64,000 nucleotides of DNA from Motiliproteus sp041586615 (lineage in GTDB: Bacteria; Pseudomonadota; Gammaproteobacteria; Pseudomonadales; Balneatricaceae). The stretch spans positions 7,978 to 71,977 of the forward strand of contig JBFGZS010000016.1 of assembly GCA_041586615.1 (NCBI GenBank). The letters are read 5' to 3'. The notes under the pieces were generated by a model, which had not been told where the DNA came from, did no database searches, and saw only the letters and a program-made list of their open reading frames with translations. A program made the position numbers and the translations under genes. Every line of letters starts with the position of its first letter. Positions within the stretch are counted from its first letter, which is position 1. Below, one piece after another: positions 35,391-45,235 of this stretch.

Positions 35391-35837
35391 TTAGCGTAAC
35401 TTCCTGATGCGCTCGGAAGGACTGACGACGTCCGTCAGGCGAATACCAAAGCGTTCGTTGACAACCACGACTTCACCGTGCGCGATCAGCGTACCGTTGA
35501 CCTTGATATCTAACGGCTCACCCGCCATGCGGTCGAGCTCGATAACCGACCCCTGGCTCAGTTGCAGCAGGTTTCGAATGGCGATATCGGTACTGCCGAC
35601 CTCCATGGAGATCGAGACCGGGATATCCAGAATAACGTCCAGGTCAGGATTGTCCAGGTTCGACGGTATCGATTCATCCTGCAGCTGATCCAGCTCGACC
35701 GGGCTGACACCCTGGTCCGCCATGGCTTCAGCCCAGGCGTCGTCCACGTCATCACCACCCATAGCTTCTTGGTCGGCCAGCGCGGCGGCCCACTCGTCGG
35801 CCATCGCCTGCTCTTCACTTTTATTTTCGTCACTCAT
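35391..35837 (-). CDS. fliN: Flagellar motor switch protein FliN
   Basis: FliN forms the bottom of the switch C-ring with FliM and binds CheY-P and the export ATPase complex. The 148-residue protein has an acidic N-terminal extension (about 1-60) and a C-terminal SpoA domain (about 70-148, with DIPVSISMEVGSTDIAIRNL and GEVVVVNERFGIRLTDV). It is complete and in normal order. Confidence 0.96.
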   Translation of the reverse strand: MSDENKSEEQAMADEWAAALADQEAMGGDDVDDAWAEAMADQGVSPVELDQLQDESIPSNLDNPDLDVILDIPVSISMEVGSTDIAIRNLLQLSQGSVIELDRMAGEPLDIKVNGTLIAHGEVVVVNERFGIRLTDVVSPSERIRKLR

Positions 35838-35880
35838 CGGAGGTCTCTCTACAGACTTGGGCCGGCCCGGGCCACCCGGG

Positions 35881-36855
35881 TCATACGTTGTTGCGCTTGA
35901 TTTGATCGACTATTTTTACCGCCAGGTTGGTGCGTGACACCCCCAGCTTGCACTCAAAAGTTGGTATACCGTTGGCTCTCAGGATAAGCAGATCCTTGAT
36001 CTCAACCGGAATCACATCCCCGGCTTCCATTTCCAGAATATCGCGTAAGCGGATTTTCTGCTCGGCGATCGTCATTTCCAACTTCACGTGTGCATCCATA
36101 ACATCGGCACGCAGCGCATTGACCCAACGATCATCTTTATCATCGACATCACTCTGCAGGCCGGCGTCCAGCACTTCTCGAATAGGCTCTAGCATCGAAT
36201 AAGGCATCGTGACATGCAGATCGCCGCCACCGCCGTCAAGTTCAATATGGAAGGTACTCACAACGACGACTTCACTCGGGCTGACGATATTGGCCATAGC
36301 CGGGTTAACTTCGGAGTTCAGATACTCGAATTTCACTTTCAAGACCGGGGACCAGGCCTCGGCCAAATCAATAAAAATCTGACTCAGCATTTTTTGCACA
36401 ATACGTGTTTCGGTCGGGGTAAATTCCCGCCCTTCGATCTTGGCATGACGCCCATCGCCACCAAAGAAATTGTCCACCAGCTTGAACACCAACTTAGCAT
36501 CCATGATAAACAGACTGGTACCGCGCAGCGGACGGATTTTTACCAGATTAAGGCTGGTGGGTACGTAGAGGGTGTGGACGTATTCGCCAAATTTGATGAC
36601 CTGTACACCACCGACCGAGACATCGGCACTACGGCGTAAAATATTGAACAAACTAATACGGGTATAACGGGCAAACCGCTCGTTGATCATCTCGAGGGTC
36701 GGCATGCGCCCACGAACGATTCGCTCCTGACTGGTCAGGTCATAGGAACGCGCACCACCGATATCGACCTCTTCTTCGGTCTCGATATCGCCGTCATCGA
36801 CCCCATGGAGAAGGGCATCGATCTCATCTTGGGAAAGTAGATCCTGAACACTCAT
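35881..36855 (-). CDS. fliM: Flagellar motor switch protein FliM
   Basis: FliM is the C-ring subunit that receives CheY-P and sets rotation direction. The 324-residue protein has the N-terminal CheY-binding peptide LLSQDEIDALLHG, a CheC-like middle domain and a C-terminal SpoA domain (from about 250). It is 18 bp downstream of fliL. Confidence 0.97.
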   Translation of the reverse strand: MSVQDLLSQDEIDALLHGVDDGDIETEEEVDIGGARSYDLTSQERIVRGRMPTLEMINERFARYTRISLFNILRRSADVSVGGVQVIKFGEYVHTLYVPTSLNLVKIRPLRGTSLFIMDAKLVFKLVDNFFGGDGRHAKIEGREFTPTETRIVQKMLSQIFIDLAEAWSPVLKVKFEYLNSEVNPAMANIVSPSEVVVVSTFHIELDGGGGDLHVTMPYSMLEPIREVLDAGLQSDVDDKDDRWVNALRADVMDAHVKLEMTIAEQKIRLRDILEMEAGDVIPVEIKDLLILRANGIPTFECKLGVSRTNLAVKIVDQIKRNNV

Positions 36856-36873
36856 GTCAACAAGGCCGTCTGA

Positions 36874-37386
36874 TTACTGCATGACAAAGTTGGTAAAGAA
36901 GACCTCTTCAACCCCGAGCCTGCCCGTCTCCTTCTGCAGAATCTCCTGAATTAAACGCACAGAATCCACCTGCAGTGCCACACGCCCCTCATGGGTTTGC
37001 AGGGTCGCAAAGGGCTGATTGGAATACATGGCGGAAAGCGCCTGAACCACGGCAGGCATATGCTTCTTTAACGCATCAGCATCGCGAGTGTCGCGCGTAC
37101 GCGCCTCAACAAAGACCTGCAAAAAGCGCTGCCGCCCGCTACGCTCAGAAAAATTGGTGATAATGGACGGCTTGCCACTCAGCGTTCGGATGCTGACATA
37201 GATCGCCACTTTTTTCTTCGCTTGCTGGGCCGGTTCAGGACCGGCGTCAGCCGCGGATTCTGACAGAAAATACCACGCAGCGCCGCCACCCAGTATGGCT
37301 GTCAGCAGGACGATAATCATCACCAGAACCATCATCCGTTTACCGGGGTTTTTTCCTTCTTCAGCTACCGCCTGCTCTTCCGCCAT
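36874..37386 (-). CDS. fliL: Flagellar basal-body protein FliL
   Basis: FliL surrounds the stator units and affects torque. The 170-residue protein has a short cytoplasmic N-terminus, one transmembrane helix (about MMVLVMIIVLLTAILGGGAAW) shortened here in the middle of the description, and a periplasmic domain ending in TNFVMQ. The ATG at 37386 follows GAGGAG; an in-frame GTG 15 codons earlier has its GGAGG too close. Confidence 0.9.
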   Translation of the reverse strand: MAEEQAVAEEGKNPGKRMMVLVMIIVLLTAILGGGAAWYFLSESAADAGPEPAQQAKKKVAIYVSIRTLSGKPSIITNFSERSGRQRFLQVFVEARTRDTRDADALKKHMPAVVQALSAMYSNQPFATLQTHEGRVALQVDSVRLIQEILQKETGRLGVEEVFFTNFVMQ

Positions 37387-37509
37387 ATGCTCCTCAGATA
37401 CTCTCGCACGATTCTCGTCAGACCGGGCCACCCTCCGGCCGACAGGTCCCGCTTAACGTCGGGCGGACTATATCATATTTCGCTGGAACACCGATGCCAG
37501 CGCCAAGGG

Positions 37510-38883
37510 TCAGGCGTAATAATCGACGAGCGAAAGGGATTTCGATGAGACTGCTTCATCACCGCCGTCTAACGCCGTTGTCGACGCCCAGCGTGAATCG
37601 CCCCCCCCCGAACGCCCGTCAGAATCCGACTCCCTACCCGTATTACCGGGAGACTGATCCGAGACATCGGCCTGCCCCAGGTCGACCCCCCCTTCCTGCA
37701 GCATTTCACGTAAGCGCGGCATCTGCTGCTCTAGCGCATCCCGGACATGTGCATGCGGCGATATAAAGCTAACACTGGCCTGGTCCTGTGTCAGCGTTAG
37801 CCGGACCTGCAGGCTCCCAAGCTCCGGGGGATCGAGGCGCAATTCTGCGACCTGTACCTTTTGCCCGACCATCCAGACCATCCGATCCGACACACCCCGA
37901 CTCCAGCTCTCCCCCCCCAGCCCTCGCGGCATACCAAGCGCCACAGCGGCCTCGCCATTAGGACGCACCCCCCCACCGGACAAGCGTTGCAGAGCACCGT
38001 GCAACGGCGCTGTTTGTAGTGATGCCGCTTGGAGCGAAGCCCCCTGTAAAGACGGGGCATCACGCGTCGTGGCGCGCACCTCGACGTCTGCCACAGGCCG
38101 GCGCGGATCGAGTTTGTCGAGTAACGCCTCCTCCCCCTCGGCGGCGACGTTTTGTCGGCGATCGACCTGAGATGCAGCATCGGCACGCCGATTCCGGTCA
38201 TGCTCAGCCAGCCCGGCAACCCGCTCAGCCACGTCACCGGAACCGCCCATGGCACGCGTCGTTCCGGCGGGGTCGCGCAAGGGATCGGTACGCACAGCCA
38301 ATGCCTCGTGTGACAAGCGATCGGCCGCCTCCGCAGAATCCTGCTCTGACGCCTCGATAACCGCCACGGCTTCGGAAGAGGGGCTTGTCCCTAGCGCGGC
38401 CTCGAAACGCTCCCGAACGCCCGGATCAAGATCCGATAAGGCTGTAGCATTCTCGCCCGGTGATAGACGCAGATCATCCGCCACGCCCGCCGTATCGACG
38501 GTACCTACACCCTCGACGCGTCCCGAATCACCCACAACCAGTCCGTTCAGACTAACCGCCTCCGTGTTGGGCCCCGCGTGTTCGGCATCGAGCGCGATCG
38601 CGGCTAACATGTCGTTCTCTGACTCGTCTAGAATAGCCCCCGCGTCAGAATCCGCGCTAGCGGCTAAAGCCGCATCCCCGCCAGTTTGCGGCAAACTCTC
38701 GCCGGCCGCAGGCAATGTAGCGCCGTCAGGGCGACCGGCCTGCCCTGCATAGCCTGCCGCATCGAGATAACCGGAAACCAGCCCAGAAAAACCGGTTCCC
38801 AACACTGGCGGCGAACCGCGACCAGCAACGGGCCCCAGTGTCAGCAGCACCTCACTGGATCTTACCGCCTGAACAGAAGGCAT
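37510..38883 (-). CDS. fliK: Flagellar hook-length control protein FliK
   Basis: FliK measures hook length and signals FlhB to switch to filament export. The 457-residue protein has a long Asp/Ala/Ser-rich N-terminal region and the conserved C-terminal domain (about 330-430) with ELRLDPPELGSLQVRLTL and DALEQQMPRLREML. The ATG at 38883 follows AGGAGAGG; an upstream frame adding 14 residues is less likely. A second FliK-like gene is at 14.6 kb, so the two are not duplicates in tandem. Confidence 0.92.
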   Translation of the reverse strand: MPSVQAVRSSEVLLTLGPVAGRGSPPVLGTGFSGLVSGYLDAAGYAGQAGRPDGATLPAAGESLPQTGGDAALAASADSDAGAILDESENDMLAAIALDAEHAGPNTEAVSLNGLVVGDSGRVEGVGTVDTAGVADDLRLSPGENATALSDLDPGVRERFEAALGTSPSSEAVAVIEASEQDSAEAADRLSHEALAVRTDPLRDPAGTTRAMGGSGDVAERVAGLAEHDRNRRADAASQVDRRQNVAAEGEEALLDKLDPRRPVADVEVRATTRDAPSLQGASLQAASLQTAPLHGALQRLSGGGVRPNGEAAVALGMPRGLGGESWSRGVSDRMVWMVGQKVQVAELRLDPPELGSLQVRLTLTQDQASVSFISPHAHVRDALEQQMPRLREMLQEGGVDLGQADVSDQSPGNTGRESDSDGRSGGGDSRWASTTALDGGDEAVSSKSLSLVDYYA

Positions 38884-39158
38884 ACACACCTCTCCTGCCG
38901 CTTGAGGCCAAACCTGTAGCAGCATCGATCAGCAAGGGGGGCATCCTGCCTCCCTGTCTGACTAAACCATGTCACGCGTGCACCACGACCGGAATACGCA
39001 AAATATTAACGGATACAATGCAAGATAAAGGCCAGAAAAAAGAAAAGCGGCGACCGGCATATCGCGCAAGCCCCACAAACGCCGTACAACCGGTGTGCCA
39101 TCGATTAAAACAGGCCTTGTTCCCGGTTATTGAAGCCCCTCGTTGCGCGCATCAGCCA

Positions 39159-39602
39159 TCAGATATCTTGCGCGCCGCGCCGCAACTGGCTGCGTTCATC
39201 GACCTCTTTCTGCAATCGCTTGTCATCCCGTGCGATTTCGTCTTGTCGGGTACGCGCGATCAGCGTATCCATTGCCCGATGCCGCCCATGCAGCATCTGC
39301 CACTGGCTTTTAGCCTGCACAATGCGCTGTTCACAAATCACCAGCTGCTGCTTTTGCTGCTCAATCGCCAGCTCGAGCCTGGACATAAACTGCTGAAGGC
39401 GCAACAACACAGCAATAGTCACGCCCCGTCCAGCCTGAGCATTCATATCTTGCCCGTACTCACGGGCGTAATCTTCCAGCTGGAGGAGCTTGGCCTGTTC
39501 GGCAACCATCTGCTGCTGCGCCTGCCCCAGCAACTGCTCGGCCTGCTGTTTGCGTTGGGCGGCTAAATGCAGCACCGGTTGCAGGCGCGTGGATTTTTTC
39601 AT
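39159..39602 (-). CDS. fliJ: Flagellar export chaperone FliJ
   Basis: FliJ is a coiled-coil stalk that links the FliI ATPase ring to FlhA. The 147-residue protein is almost entirely helical, rich in Gln, Arg and Leu, and begins MKKSTRLQPVLHLAAQRKQQ as the family does. It follows fliI by 10 bp. About 275 bp without a gene then separate it from fliK. Confidence 0.9.
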   Translation of the reverse strand: MKKSTRLQPVLHLAAQRKQQAEQLLGQAQQQMVAEQAKLLQLEDYAREYGQDMNAQAGRGVTIAVLLRLQQFMSRLELAIEQQKQQLVICEQRIVQAKSQWQMLHGRHRAMDTLIARTRQDEIARDDKRLQKEVDERSQLRRGAQDI

Positions 39603-39612
39603 CGCTCAATCA

Positions 39613-40974
39613 TCATGGCCGGCGCCGCGCGGGCGGTGCCTGTGGTGGCGCCACGTCCAGAACCTGTAACAATGCCTGTTTCGCTGCGTTGAACGCCTGA
39701 CGCTCATCCAGTCCCTGGCGTAAAAAATCGCGAAAGTGCGGCACCCGTTCGATCGCGCGATCGATCTCCGGATCACTGCCCTTCACGTAAGCCCCCACAC
39801 TGATCAGGTCACGGTTTTGCTGATAACGGGCATAGATCTGCTTGAACTGCTGCGCTTTGGCCAGATGGGTCGCATCCACCACTTGCGGCATCGCACGACT
39901 GATGGATGCCTCGACATCAATCGCCGGATAGTGTCCCTCTTCGGCCAGCTGCCGGGACAGAACAATATGTCCATCCAAAATGGCACGCGCGGCATCGGCA
40001 ACCGGATCCTGCTGATCGTCACCTTCGGTGAGCACGGTATAGAACGCGGTAATCGACCCGGCACCGACCGCACCGTTACCCGCGCGCTCGACCAGCTTGG
40101 GCAGGCGCGCAAAGACGGAAGGGGGATAGCCTTTGGTGGCGGGCGGTTCACCGACCGCCAGGGCAATTTCTCGTTGCGCCTGCGCATAACGGGTCAGCGA
40201 ATCCATCAACAGCAAGACGTTCTTCCCCTGATCGCGGAAATATTCGGCTATTCGCGAGGTCAGCTCGGATGCCCGTAAGCGCATCAGGGCCGAATCATCG
40301 GCCGGAGAGGCGACGACCACTGCGCGCGCTAACCCCTTTTCTCCCAGGCTGTGGTCGATAAACTCCTTGACCTCACGGCCTCGTTCGCCGATCAGACCGA
40401 CCACAATAATATCGGCCTCGGTAAACCGGGTCATCATACCCAACAGGACACTCTTGCCCACGCCCGAACCGGCAAATAACCCCAAGCGCTGACCTCTACC
40501 GACCGACAACAACGAATTTATCGCCCGAATACCCACATCTAACGGTTGATGAATCGGCTGACGCTGCAAGGGGTTGATCACAGGAGCATTAATATGGACC
40601 CGCGCCTCTTCATTCAGACTGCCGCGCCCATCCAGCGGCTGACCAAGGCCATTGACGACCCGCCCAAGAAGCGCCATGCCGACAGGCACCTTGGCATGCC
40701 CTTCCAGCGTCACAACCCGCGCGCCCGGATGCACACCATCGATGCGCTCCAGAGGCATCAGGTACAGCGAATGCTCACCAAAACCAACCACCTCAGCGTC
40801 GCCGCTTCGACCATCCTTAAGCACAACCTGACAGTAATCGCCAATCGCCGCGTCGCAGCCCCGCGCCTCCAACGTCAAACCGACCAGACGAGTAATGCGC
40901 CCTTCGACACGCGGGCGGGGAGCGGAAAAGGGCTGCAGCGGAAAACGTTGCAACCGCGCGAGCAGGTCGGTCAT
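39613..40974 (-). CDS. fliI: Flagellum-specific ATPase FliI
   Basis: FliI is the F1-beta-like ATPase of the flagellar export system. The 453-residue protein has Walker A GLFAGSGVGKSVLLG, Walker B LLLMDSLTRYAQAQREIA and the conserved TKGYPPSVFARLPKL. The ATG at 40974, just after the fliH stop, gives MTDLLARLQRF. Earlier in-frame starts would overlap fliH. Confidence 0.96.
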   Translation of the reverse strand: MTDLLARLQRFPLQPFSAPRPRVEGRITRLVGLTLEARGCDAAIGDYCQVVLKDGRSGDAEVVGFGEHSLYLMPLERIDGVHPGARVVTLEGHAKVPVGMALLGRVVNGLGQPLDGRGSLNEEARVHINAPVINPLQRQPIHQPLDVGIRAINSLLSVGRGQRLGLFAGSGVGKSVLLGMMTRFTEADIIVVGLIGERGREVKEFIDHSLGEKGLARAVVVASPADDSALMRLRASELTSRIAEYFRDQGKNVLLLMDSLTRYAQAQREIALAVGEPPATKGYPPSVFARLPKLVERAGNGAVGAGSITAFYTVLTEGDDQQDPVADAARAILDGHIVLSRQLAEEGHYPAIDVEASISRAMPQVVDATHLAKAQQFKQIYARYQQNRDLISVGAYVKGSDPEIDRAIERVPHFRDFLRQGLDERQAFNAAKQALLQVLDVAPPQAPPARRRP

Positions 40975-40975
40975 A

Positions 40976-41812
40976 TCAGGATGCATCCTCGCCATTAACG
41001 ACCAGCGCACCGGCAACCACCTGCGCGAAACGCTGCTCAACGCTGTAGTCCAGGAAACTGACCGAGGTTTTTATGAACACACCGCCCGGGGTTACGGCAG
41101 GGTCGGCCTGAATATGCCAACGCCCGCGCTCTCGCTCCTGCACTTGACGGACCAGCGCCTCATCGGCGGGATTAACCCGCAGCAGCAACTCTTCGTCGGT
41201 TGCCGGCAAAACCGCCAGCGCTTCGCGAACCGCCTGCTGAATCAACGCGGGCTGCGTTCGAACCTCTCGGTTCACCACGGCCGCGGCCGTATCCATCACC
41301 AGACGAAGTAACGCAGCCTCAATATCGTCGCGCTGCTCAGAAATCGGCACCTGCAAACTGGCCGTCAGCGCTTGAAAACGACGGCGTAATACGGCCAATT
41401 CCTCCTCGGCCTGCCGCTCACCAGCCTGGTATCCCTCCGAGCGCCCGGCCTCCAGTCCTTGCGCATGCCCCGCAGCACGACCCGCTTCGAGGCCCTGCTC
41501 AAACCCCTCGTCATGCGCCATCTGGCGAATTTTTTCCACGTCGGAGACGGTCAGCGGTTTTTCTTTTTCGGTAGCGGAATGCGCTGATGCGGAATGTATC
41601 GATAATGCGGAATTTGCCAACGCCGAAGGCATCGCCGCAGCACCTCCAGCCGGCTTCGTTGCTACCACCGGGGGAGAGAACGCTTCATCTTTTTCTTTGA
41701 ATGCGGATCGAACAACATGCTTGCCGCTGATATTGGGTAATTGCCAGGCAGTGACGGCGGGAAGTTCGCCGGCGGGTATACGCCGGACCTGGTCTAAGGA
41801 CTTCTTAATCAT
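40976..41812 (-). CDS. fliH: Flagellar assembly protein FliH
   Basis: FliH is the peripheral stalk that binds and regulates FliI. The 278-residue protein has a polar N-terminus, a helical middle with glycine-spaced repeats (EQGLEAGRAAGHAQGLEAGR), typical of FliH GxxxG segments, and a C-terminal V-ATPase E-subunit-like domain. It overlaps fliI closely and lies 64 bp after fliG. Confidence 0.93.
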   Translation of the reverse strand: MIKKSLDQVRRIPAGELPAVTAWQLPNISGKHVVRSAFKEKDEAFSPPVVATKPAGGAAAMPSALANSALSIHSASAHSATEKEKPLTVSDVEKIRQMAHDEGFEQGLEAGRAAGHAQGLEAGRSEGYQAGERQAEEELAVLRRRFQALTASLQVPISEQRDDIEAALLRLVMDTAAAVVNREVRTQPALIQQAVREALAVLPATDEELLLRVNPADEALVRQVQERERGRWHIQADPAVTPGGVFIKTSVSFLDYSVEQRFAQVVAGALVVNGEDAS

Positions 41813-41876
41813 GACAACCCCTTTCTCAGTCTGTCGGACTTAACACGGATCTACTGCGGCAAAGTCCGACAAACGG

Positions 41877-42887
41877 CTAGAGCATATCTTCGCCACTACC
41901 ACCGAGTATGATCTCACCCTCATCGGCCAGGCGCCTTGCTACCGACAAGATCTCTTTCTGCGCCGTCTCGACATCACTGATGCGCACCGGCGGGGCCGCC
42001 TCCAAGTCGTCCCGCAGTAGTTCAGCGGCCCGCTTGGACATGTTCTTGAAGACCTTCTCCTGCAAGGCCGTATCGGCACCTTTGAGCGCGACCACCAGCA
42101 CATCGGTAGAAATTTCACGCAGAATGGTCTGAATACCGCGGTCGTCCACATCAATCAGGTTGGCAAACACAAACATCATATCCTGAATCTCGGCGCCAAG
42201 ATCCTCATCAACTTCCTTGATGGACTCCATCACCGATGCTTCGGTCGAGCTATCGAAGAAGTTCATGATATTAGCGACCACCTTAACCCCCCCCATGGTG
42301 GTCGTCTGCGTACTCGAGGCCCCGGTAAACTGGCGCTCCAGGATATCATTAAGCTCCTGCAAAGCACTGGGTTGCACGGTCTCCAGCGCGGAGATGCGCA
42401 TCATAATATCGAGCCGGACCTTCTCGTCAAAATAGGACAGCACTTCGGCGGCCTGGTCGGCATCCAGATACGATACCACAATGGCCTGAATCTGCGGATG
42501 TTCAAAACGGATCACATCCGCGACCTGGCGCGCCTCCATCCACTTCAAGGTATCCAGCCCCTTGGTGTTTCCACCGACCAAGATACGGTCGATCACACCA
42601 CCGGCCTTTTCCTCGCCCAATGCCTGCGTCAAAACGGAGCGAATATAGCTGTCTGCCCCAACACCCAGACCGGTCTGGTTGCCGACGGTATTGAGAAAAT
42701 CCGTTAGCACCATCTCAACCTGATCCTGCTGAATGTTGGCCAACTGAGACATCGCCGTGCCGATACGCTGCACTTCTTTAGGCCCCATGTGTTTAAGTAT
42801 CTGCGCGGCATCACTTTCGCCCAGACTCATCAACAAGACGGCCGCACGCTGAATAGGCGTCAATGTAGGTTTCTGACCATTACTCAT
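41877..42887 (-). CDS. fliG: Flagellar motor switch protein FliG
   Basis: FliG couples the stator to the rotor and sits between FliF and FliM. The 336-residue protein has the three-domain FliG pattern, including KHMGPKEVQRIGTAM, the middle HPQIQAIVVSYLD segment (EHPQ-like) and a charged C-terminal torque helix around ISTDVLVVALKGAD. Its start overlaps the fliF stop by eight bases. Confidence 0.97.
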   Translation of the reverse strand: MSNGQKPTLTPIQRAAVLLMSLGESDAAQILKHMGPKEVQRIGTAMSQLANIQQDQVEMVLTDFLNTVGNQTGLGVGADSYIRSVLTQALGEEKAGGVIDRILVGGNTKGLDTLKWMEARQVADVIRFEHPQIQAIVVSYLDADQAAEVLSYFDEKVRLDIMMRISALETVQPSALQELNDILERQFTGASSTQTTTMGGVKVVANIMNFFDSSTEASVMESIKEVDEDLGAEIQDMMFVFANLIDVDDRGIQTILREISTDVLVVALKGADTALQEKVFKNMSKRAAELLRDDLEAAPPVRISDVETAQKEILSVARRLADEGEIILGGSGEDML

Positions 42888-44544
42888 CCGCGATTACCCA
42901 CTGTTTTATCACCTGCGCCACCCGCCCCGGATCATTGGAGACCAGACTGCGTATGGCATCGAGCTGCCGGTCAAAGGACTCATTCGGGCCGGGCAGGAGC
43001 GCCGAATCATCGACACCCAATTCATCGTCATCGCCAAAACCCGAGTCTTCGATGCCCGCAAGCTCCCCACCGGCACCGCCGGCCTGCTCAGGACTCCCCA
43101 CCGACGCCAGATTTTTAAGAATGGGCCGTAACACACCAAAGACCAGTATCAGCAAAAACACTCCCGCCCCGACCTGCTTCATCAGATCCATAAACCAGCT
43201 CTGCTCCCAAAGCGCCAGCTCAGGAACCTCTTCAATAGCATCCGGCGCGGCAAAAGCCGTATTGATCACGTTAACACTGTCACCGCGCTGCGCAGAATAA
43301 CCCACGGCATCTCTCACCAGTAACGTGAGTCGCTGCACATCCGTCTCACTCCAGGGACGGCGGCTACGCGCGCCCTCGGCATCAAGAACGACCAGATCAT
43401 CGACCGCAACCGCGACCGTCAACCGGCGCAAGCGCCCTTGCTGGTGACGCGTATAGCTGATGGTTCGATCCAGTTCAAAGTTGCGCGTGGCCTGATTACG
43501 GGAACTGCCGTTACCACCGCCGGCCCTCCCCCCACCACCGGCGGCATTCTCAGGTACCGTTGCCACCCCGGGGGGCTGATTAGACAGCGCCCCGGGAATC
43601 CCTTGTGCCGCCGCGCCGCCGACCCGTTGCTCCGTCAGCGTCTGCTCACTACGCAGCGATGGCAGATCGGGATTAAACAGCTCATCCGTTTGCTCGACAG
43701 ACGTAAAATCGACATCCGCAGACACCTCCGCCTTGAAGCGCCCCAGCCCCACCACGGGCTCAAGAATGCCACGCACCCGCCCTGCCAGTCGTTCCTCCAG
43801 CTTACGGGTGTATTCGAGTTGCTTAGCCGCCATCGTGACGTCCTCGTCGACATCCTGGCTGTTCAGCAACCGGCCTTTCTGATCGACAACCGTCACATTT
43901 TTTGCGTTCAAGGCGGGAATACTGGAGGCAACCATATTCGCGATGGACGCGACCTGGGCTTTATCCAACTGGCGCCCCGAATAAAGCTCGACAAACACCG
44001 ACGCGGTGGGTGTGCGACTATCGCGAACAAACACCGATTGTTTAGGAAGCGCCAGATGTACACGCGCGGACTTCACCGCCAAAAGGCTGGAAATAGTCCG
44101 CGCCAATTCACCTTCAAGGCCACGCCGATAACGGGTACTTTCCATAAACTGACTGGTACCCAGCGGTTGCTCCTGGTCCAGCAATTCAAAACCCACATTG
44201 CTTTTACCGGTCAAGCCTTCGCCAGCTAATTTCAGACGCGCACGGTGAATCGCGTCAGCGGCCACGAGCAAGGCACCGCTGCTGGCGTCTATTTTGTAGG
44301 GAATTTCATTGGCCTGCAGCGTATCAATAATCTGGCTGGCGTCTTGACTATTAAGGTCATTCATCAGCGGCCGGTAATCGGGCTCCTGCGACCAGAGCAC
44401 TACCGAAAAACCGATGGCAACACTGGCCGCCAGACCGACCATCAAGCCTATCTGACGCAGTATCCCCAGCCGATTAAAACCCGCGACGACCCCCGTCTGA
44501 GGGCCGCCAAATGCCGATGTTGTCGTTGCTGGAACCTCAGCCAT
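42880..44544 (-). CDS. fliF: Flagellar MS-ring protein FliF
   Basis: FliF forms the membrane MS ring that seeds the basal body. The 554-residue protein has an N-terminal helix (about 31-50), two ring-building periplasmic domains, a Gly/Asn-rich loop (AGGGGRAGGGNGSSRNQ), a second helix (about VGAGVFLLILVFGVLRPI) and a C-terminal tail that binds FliG. Length is normal. Confidence 0.97.
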   Translation of the reverse strand: MAEVPATTTSAFGGPQTGVVAGFNRLGILRQIGLMVGLAASVAIGFSVVLWSQEPDYRPLMNDLNSQDASQIIDTLQANEIPYKIDASSGALLVAADAIHRARLKLAGEGLTGKSNVGFELLDQEQPLGTSQFMESTRYRRGLEGELARTISSLLAVKSARVHLALPKQSVFVRDSRTPTASVFVELYSGRQLDKAQVASIANMVASSIPALNAKNVTVVDQKGRLLNSQDVDEDVTMAAKQLEYTRKLEERLAGRVRGILEPVVGLGRFKAEVSADVDFTSVEQTDELFNPDLPSLRSEQTLTEQRVGGAAAQGIPGALSNQPPGVATVPENAAGGGGRAGGGNGSSRNQATRNFELDRTISYTRHQQGRLRRLTVAVAVDDLVVLDAEGARSRRPWSETDVQRLTLLVRDAVGYSAQRGDSVNVINTAFAAPDAIEEVPELALWEQSWFMDLMKQVGAGVFLLILVFGVLRPILKNLASVGSPEQAGGAGGELAGIEDSGFGDDDELGVDDSALLPGPNESFDRQLDAIRSLVSNDPGRVAQVIKQWVIADE

Positions 44545-44568
44545 TGAATGCTACCCACCCTGTTACCA

Positions 44569-44913
44569 TCAGATAGGCATCTTCATAATATCTTCATAAG
44601 CCGATACCAAGCGATTGCGCACTTGAGTCATCGCCTGAAAAGAGACACTGGCCTTTTGCAGGCCGATCATGACTTGCGGCAGGTCGACAGCAGGATCTCC
44701 GGCCTCGAACGCCGTCGTCAAATGTTTAGCTTCAAGCTGCGTATTATTCACTTTATTAATAGCATTGGAGAGCAGATCGGAGAAATCGCTCTTTTCAACC
44801 CGCTGCCCCTCCAGGACAGCCTTCGGATCCACCGCACCGACGCCCTGCTGCACCTGGGTTTTCAAGGTACGCATCTGCGCCAATACGCTTTGTATATCCA
44901 TTCGCTCTGTCAT
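44569..44913 (-). CDS. fliE: Flagellar hook-basal body protein FliE
   Basis: FliE connects the MS ring to the rod. The 114-residue protein shows the family core (DFSDLLSNAINKVNNTQ and the C-terminal LPQVMIGLQKASVSFQAMTQ followed by VRNRLVSAYEDIM). It is the first gene of the fli block. The fleQ and fleSR genes that normally sit upstream in Pseudomonas are absent; an exonuclease gene lies there instead. Confidence 0.95.
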   Translation of the reverse strand: MTERMDIQSVLAQMRTLKTQVQQGVGAVDPKAVLEGQRVEKSDFSDLLSNAINKVNNTQLEAKHLTTAFEAGDPAVDLPQVMIGLQKASVSFQAMTQVRNRLVSAYEDIMKMPI

Positions 44914-45235
44914 TTTACTGTCACTTTGGTTTCAGCGTGCGTTAATGCCATTAATCTGACGATTATATCGCACGCCGAGTTCAATCCAACCTTTATATGA
45001 CAATAAAACGTCACTTTTGGTGGGATTAGCCGGGTGCATCCGCCATTAGCCAAATAAACGCAATTTTCAAGCCAACCAAACATAATACGAAGTGGGGGGG
45101 GGGGAGTCTTTAGGCCTCGGGAGACAAAAGCCCTATCCATAGCAATGAGCGATGGTCTGCGAAGGACCACCGAGGCGCAACAGGCTGGATACAGAAAAAC
45201 CGACCTAACCGGGCACGTGCCCAGCCCTCTCGCTC
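44914..45235. other. Region upstream of fliE, with a poly-G tract
   Basis: This 322-bp stretch has no convincing gene. It contains a run of 11 G at 45094-45104, a 12-bp palindrome GGGCACGTGCCC (45211-45222) just downstream of the exonuclease stop, and an inverted repeat GCGTGCG (44935-44941) / CGCACGC (44969-44975) close to fliE. It must hold the fliE promoter and the exonuclease transcript end, but neither is clear; the palindrome is followed on the minus strand by a T run only after 11 bases. Confidence 0.55.

Noticed and set aside
44914..44985. Sigma-54-like site (TGGCA...GC) before fliE
   Set aside because: The GG-to-GC spacing is one base too long for a real -24/-12 promoter.
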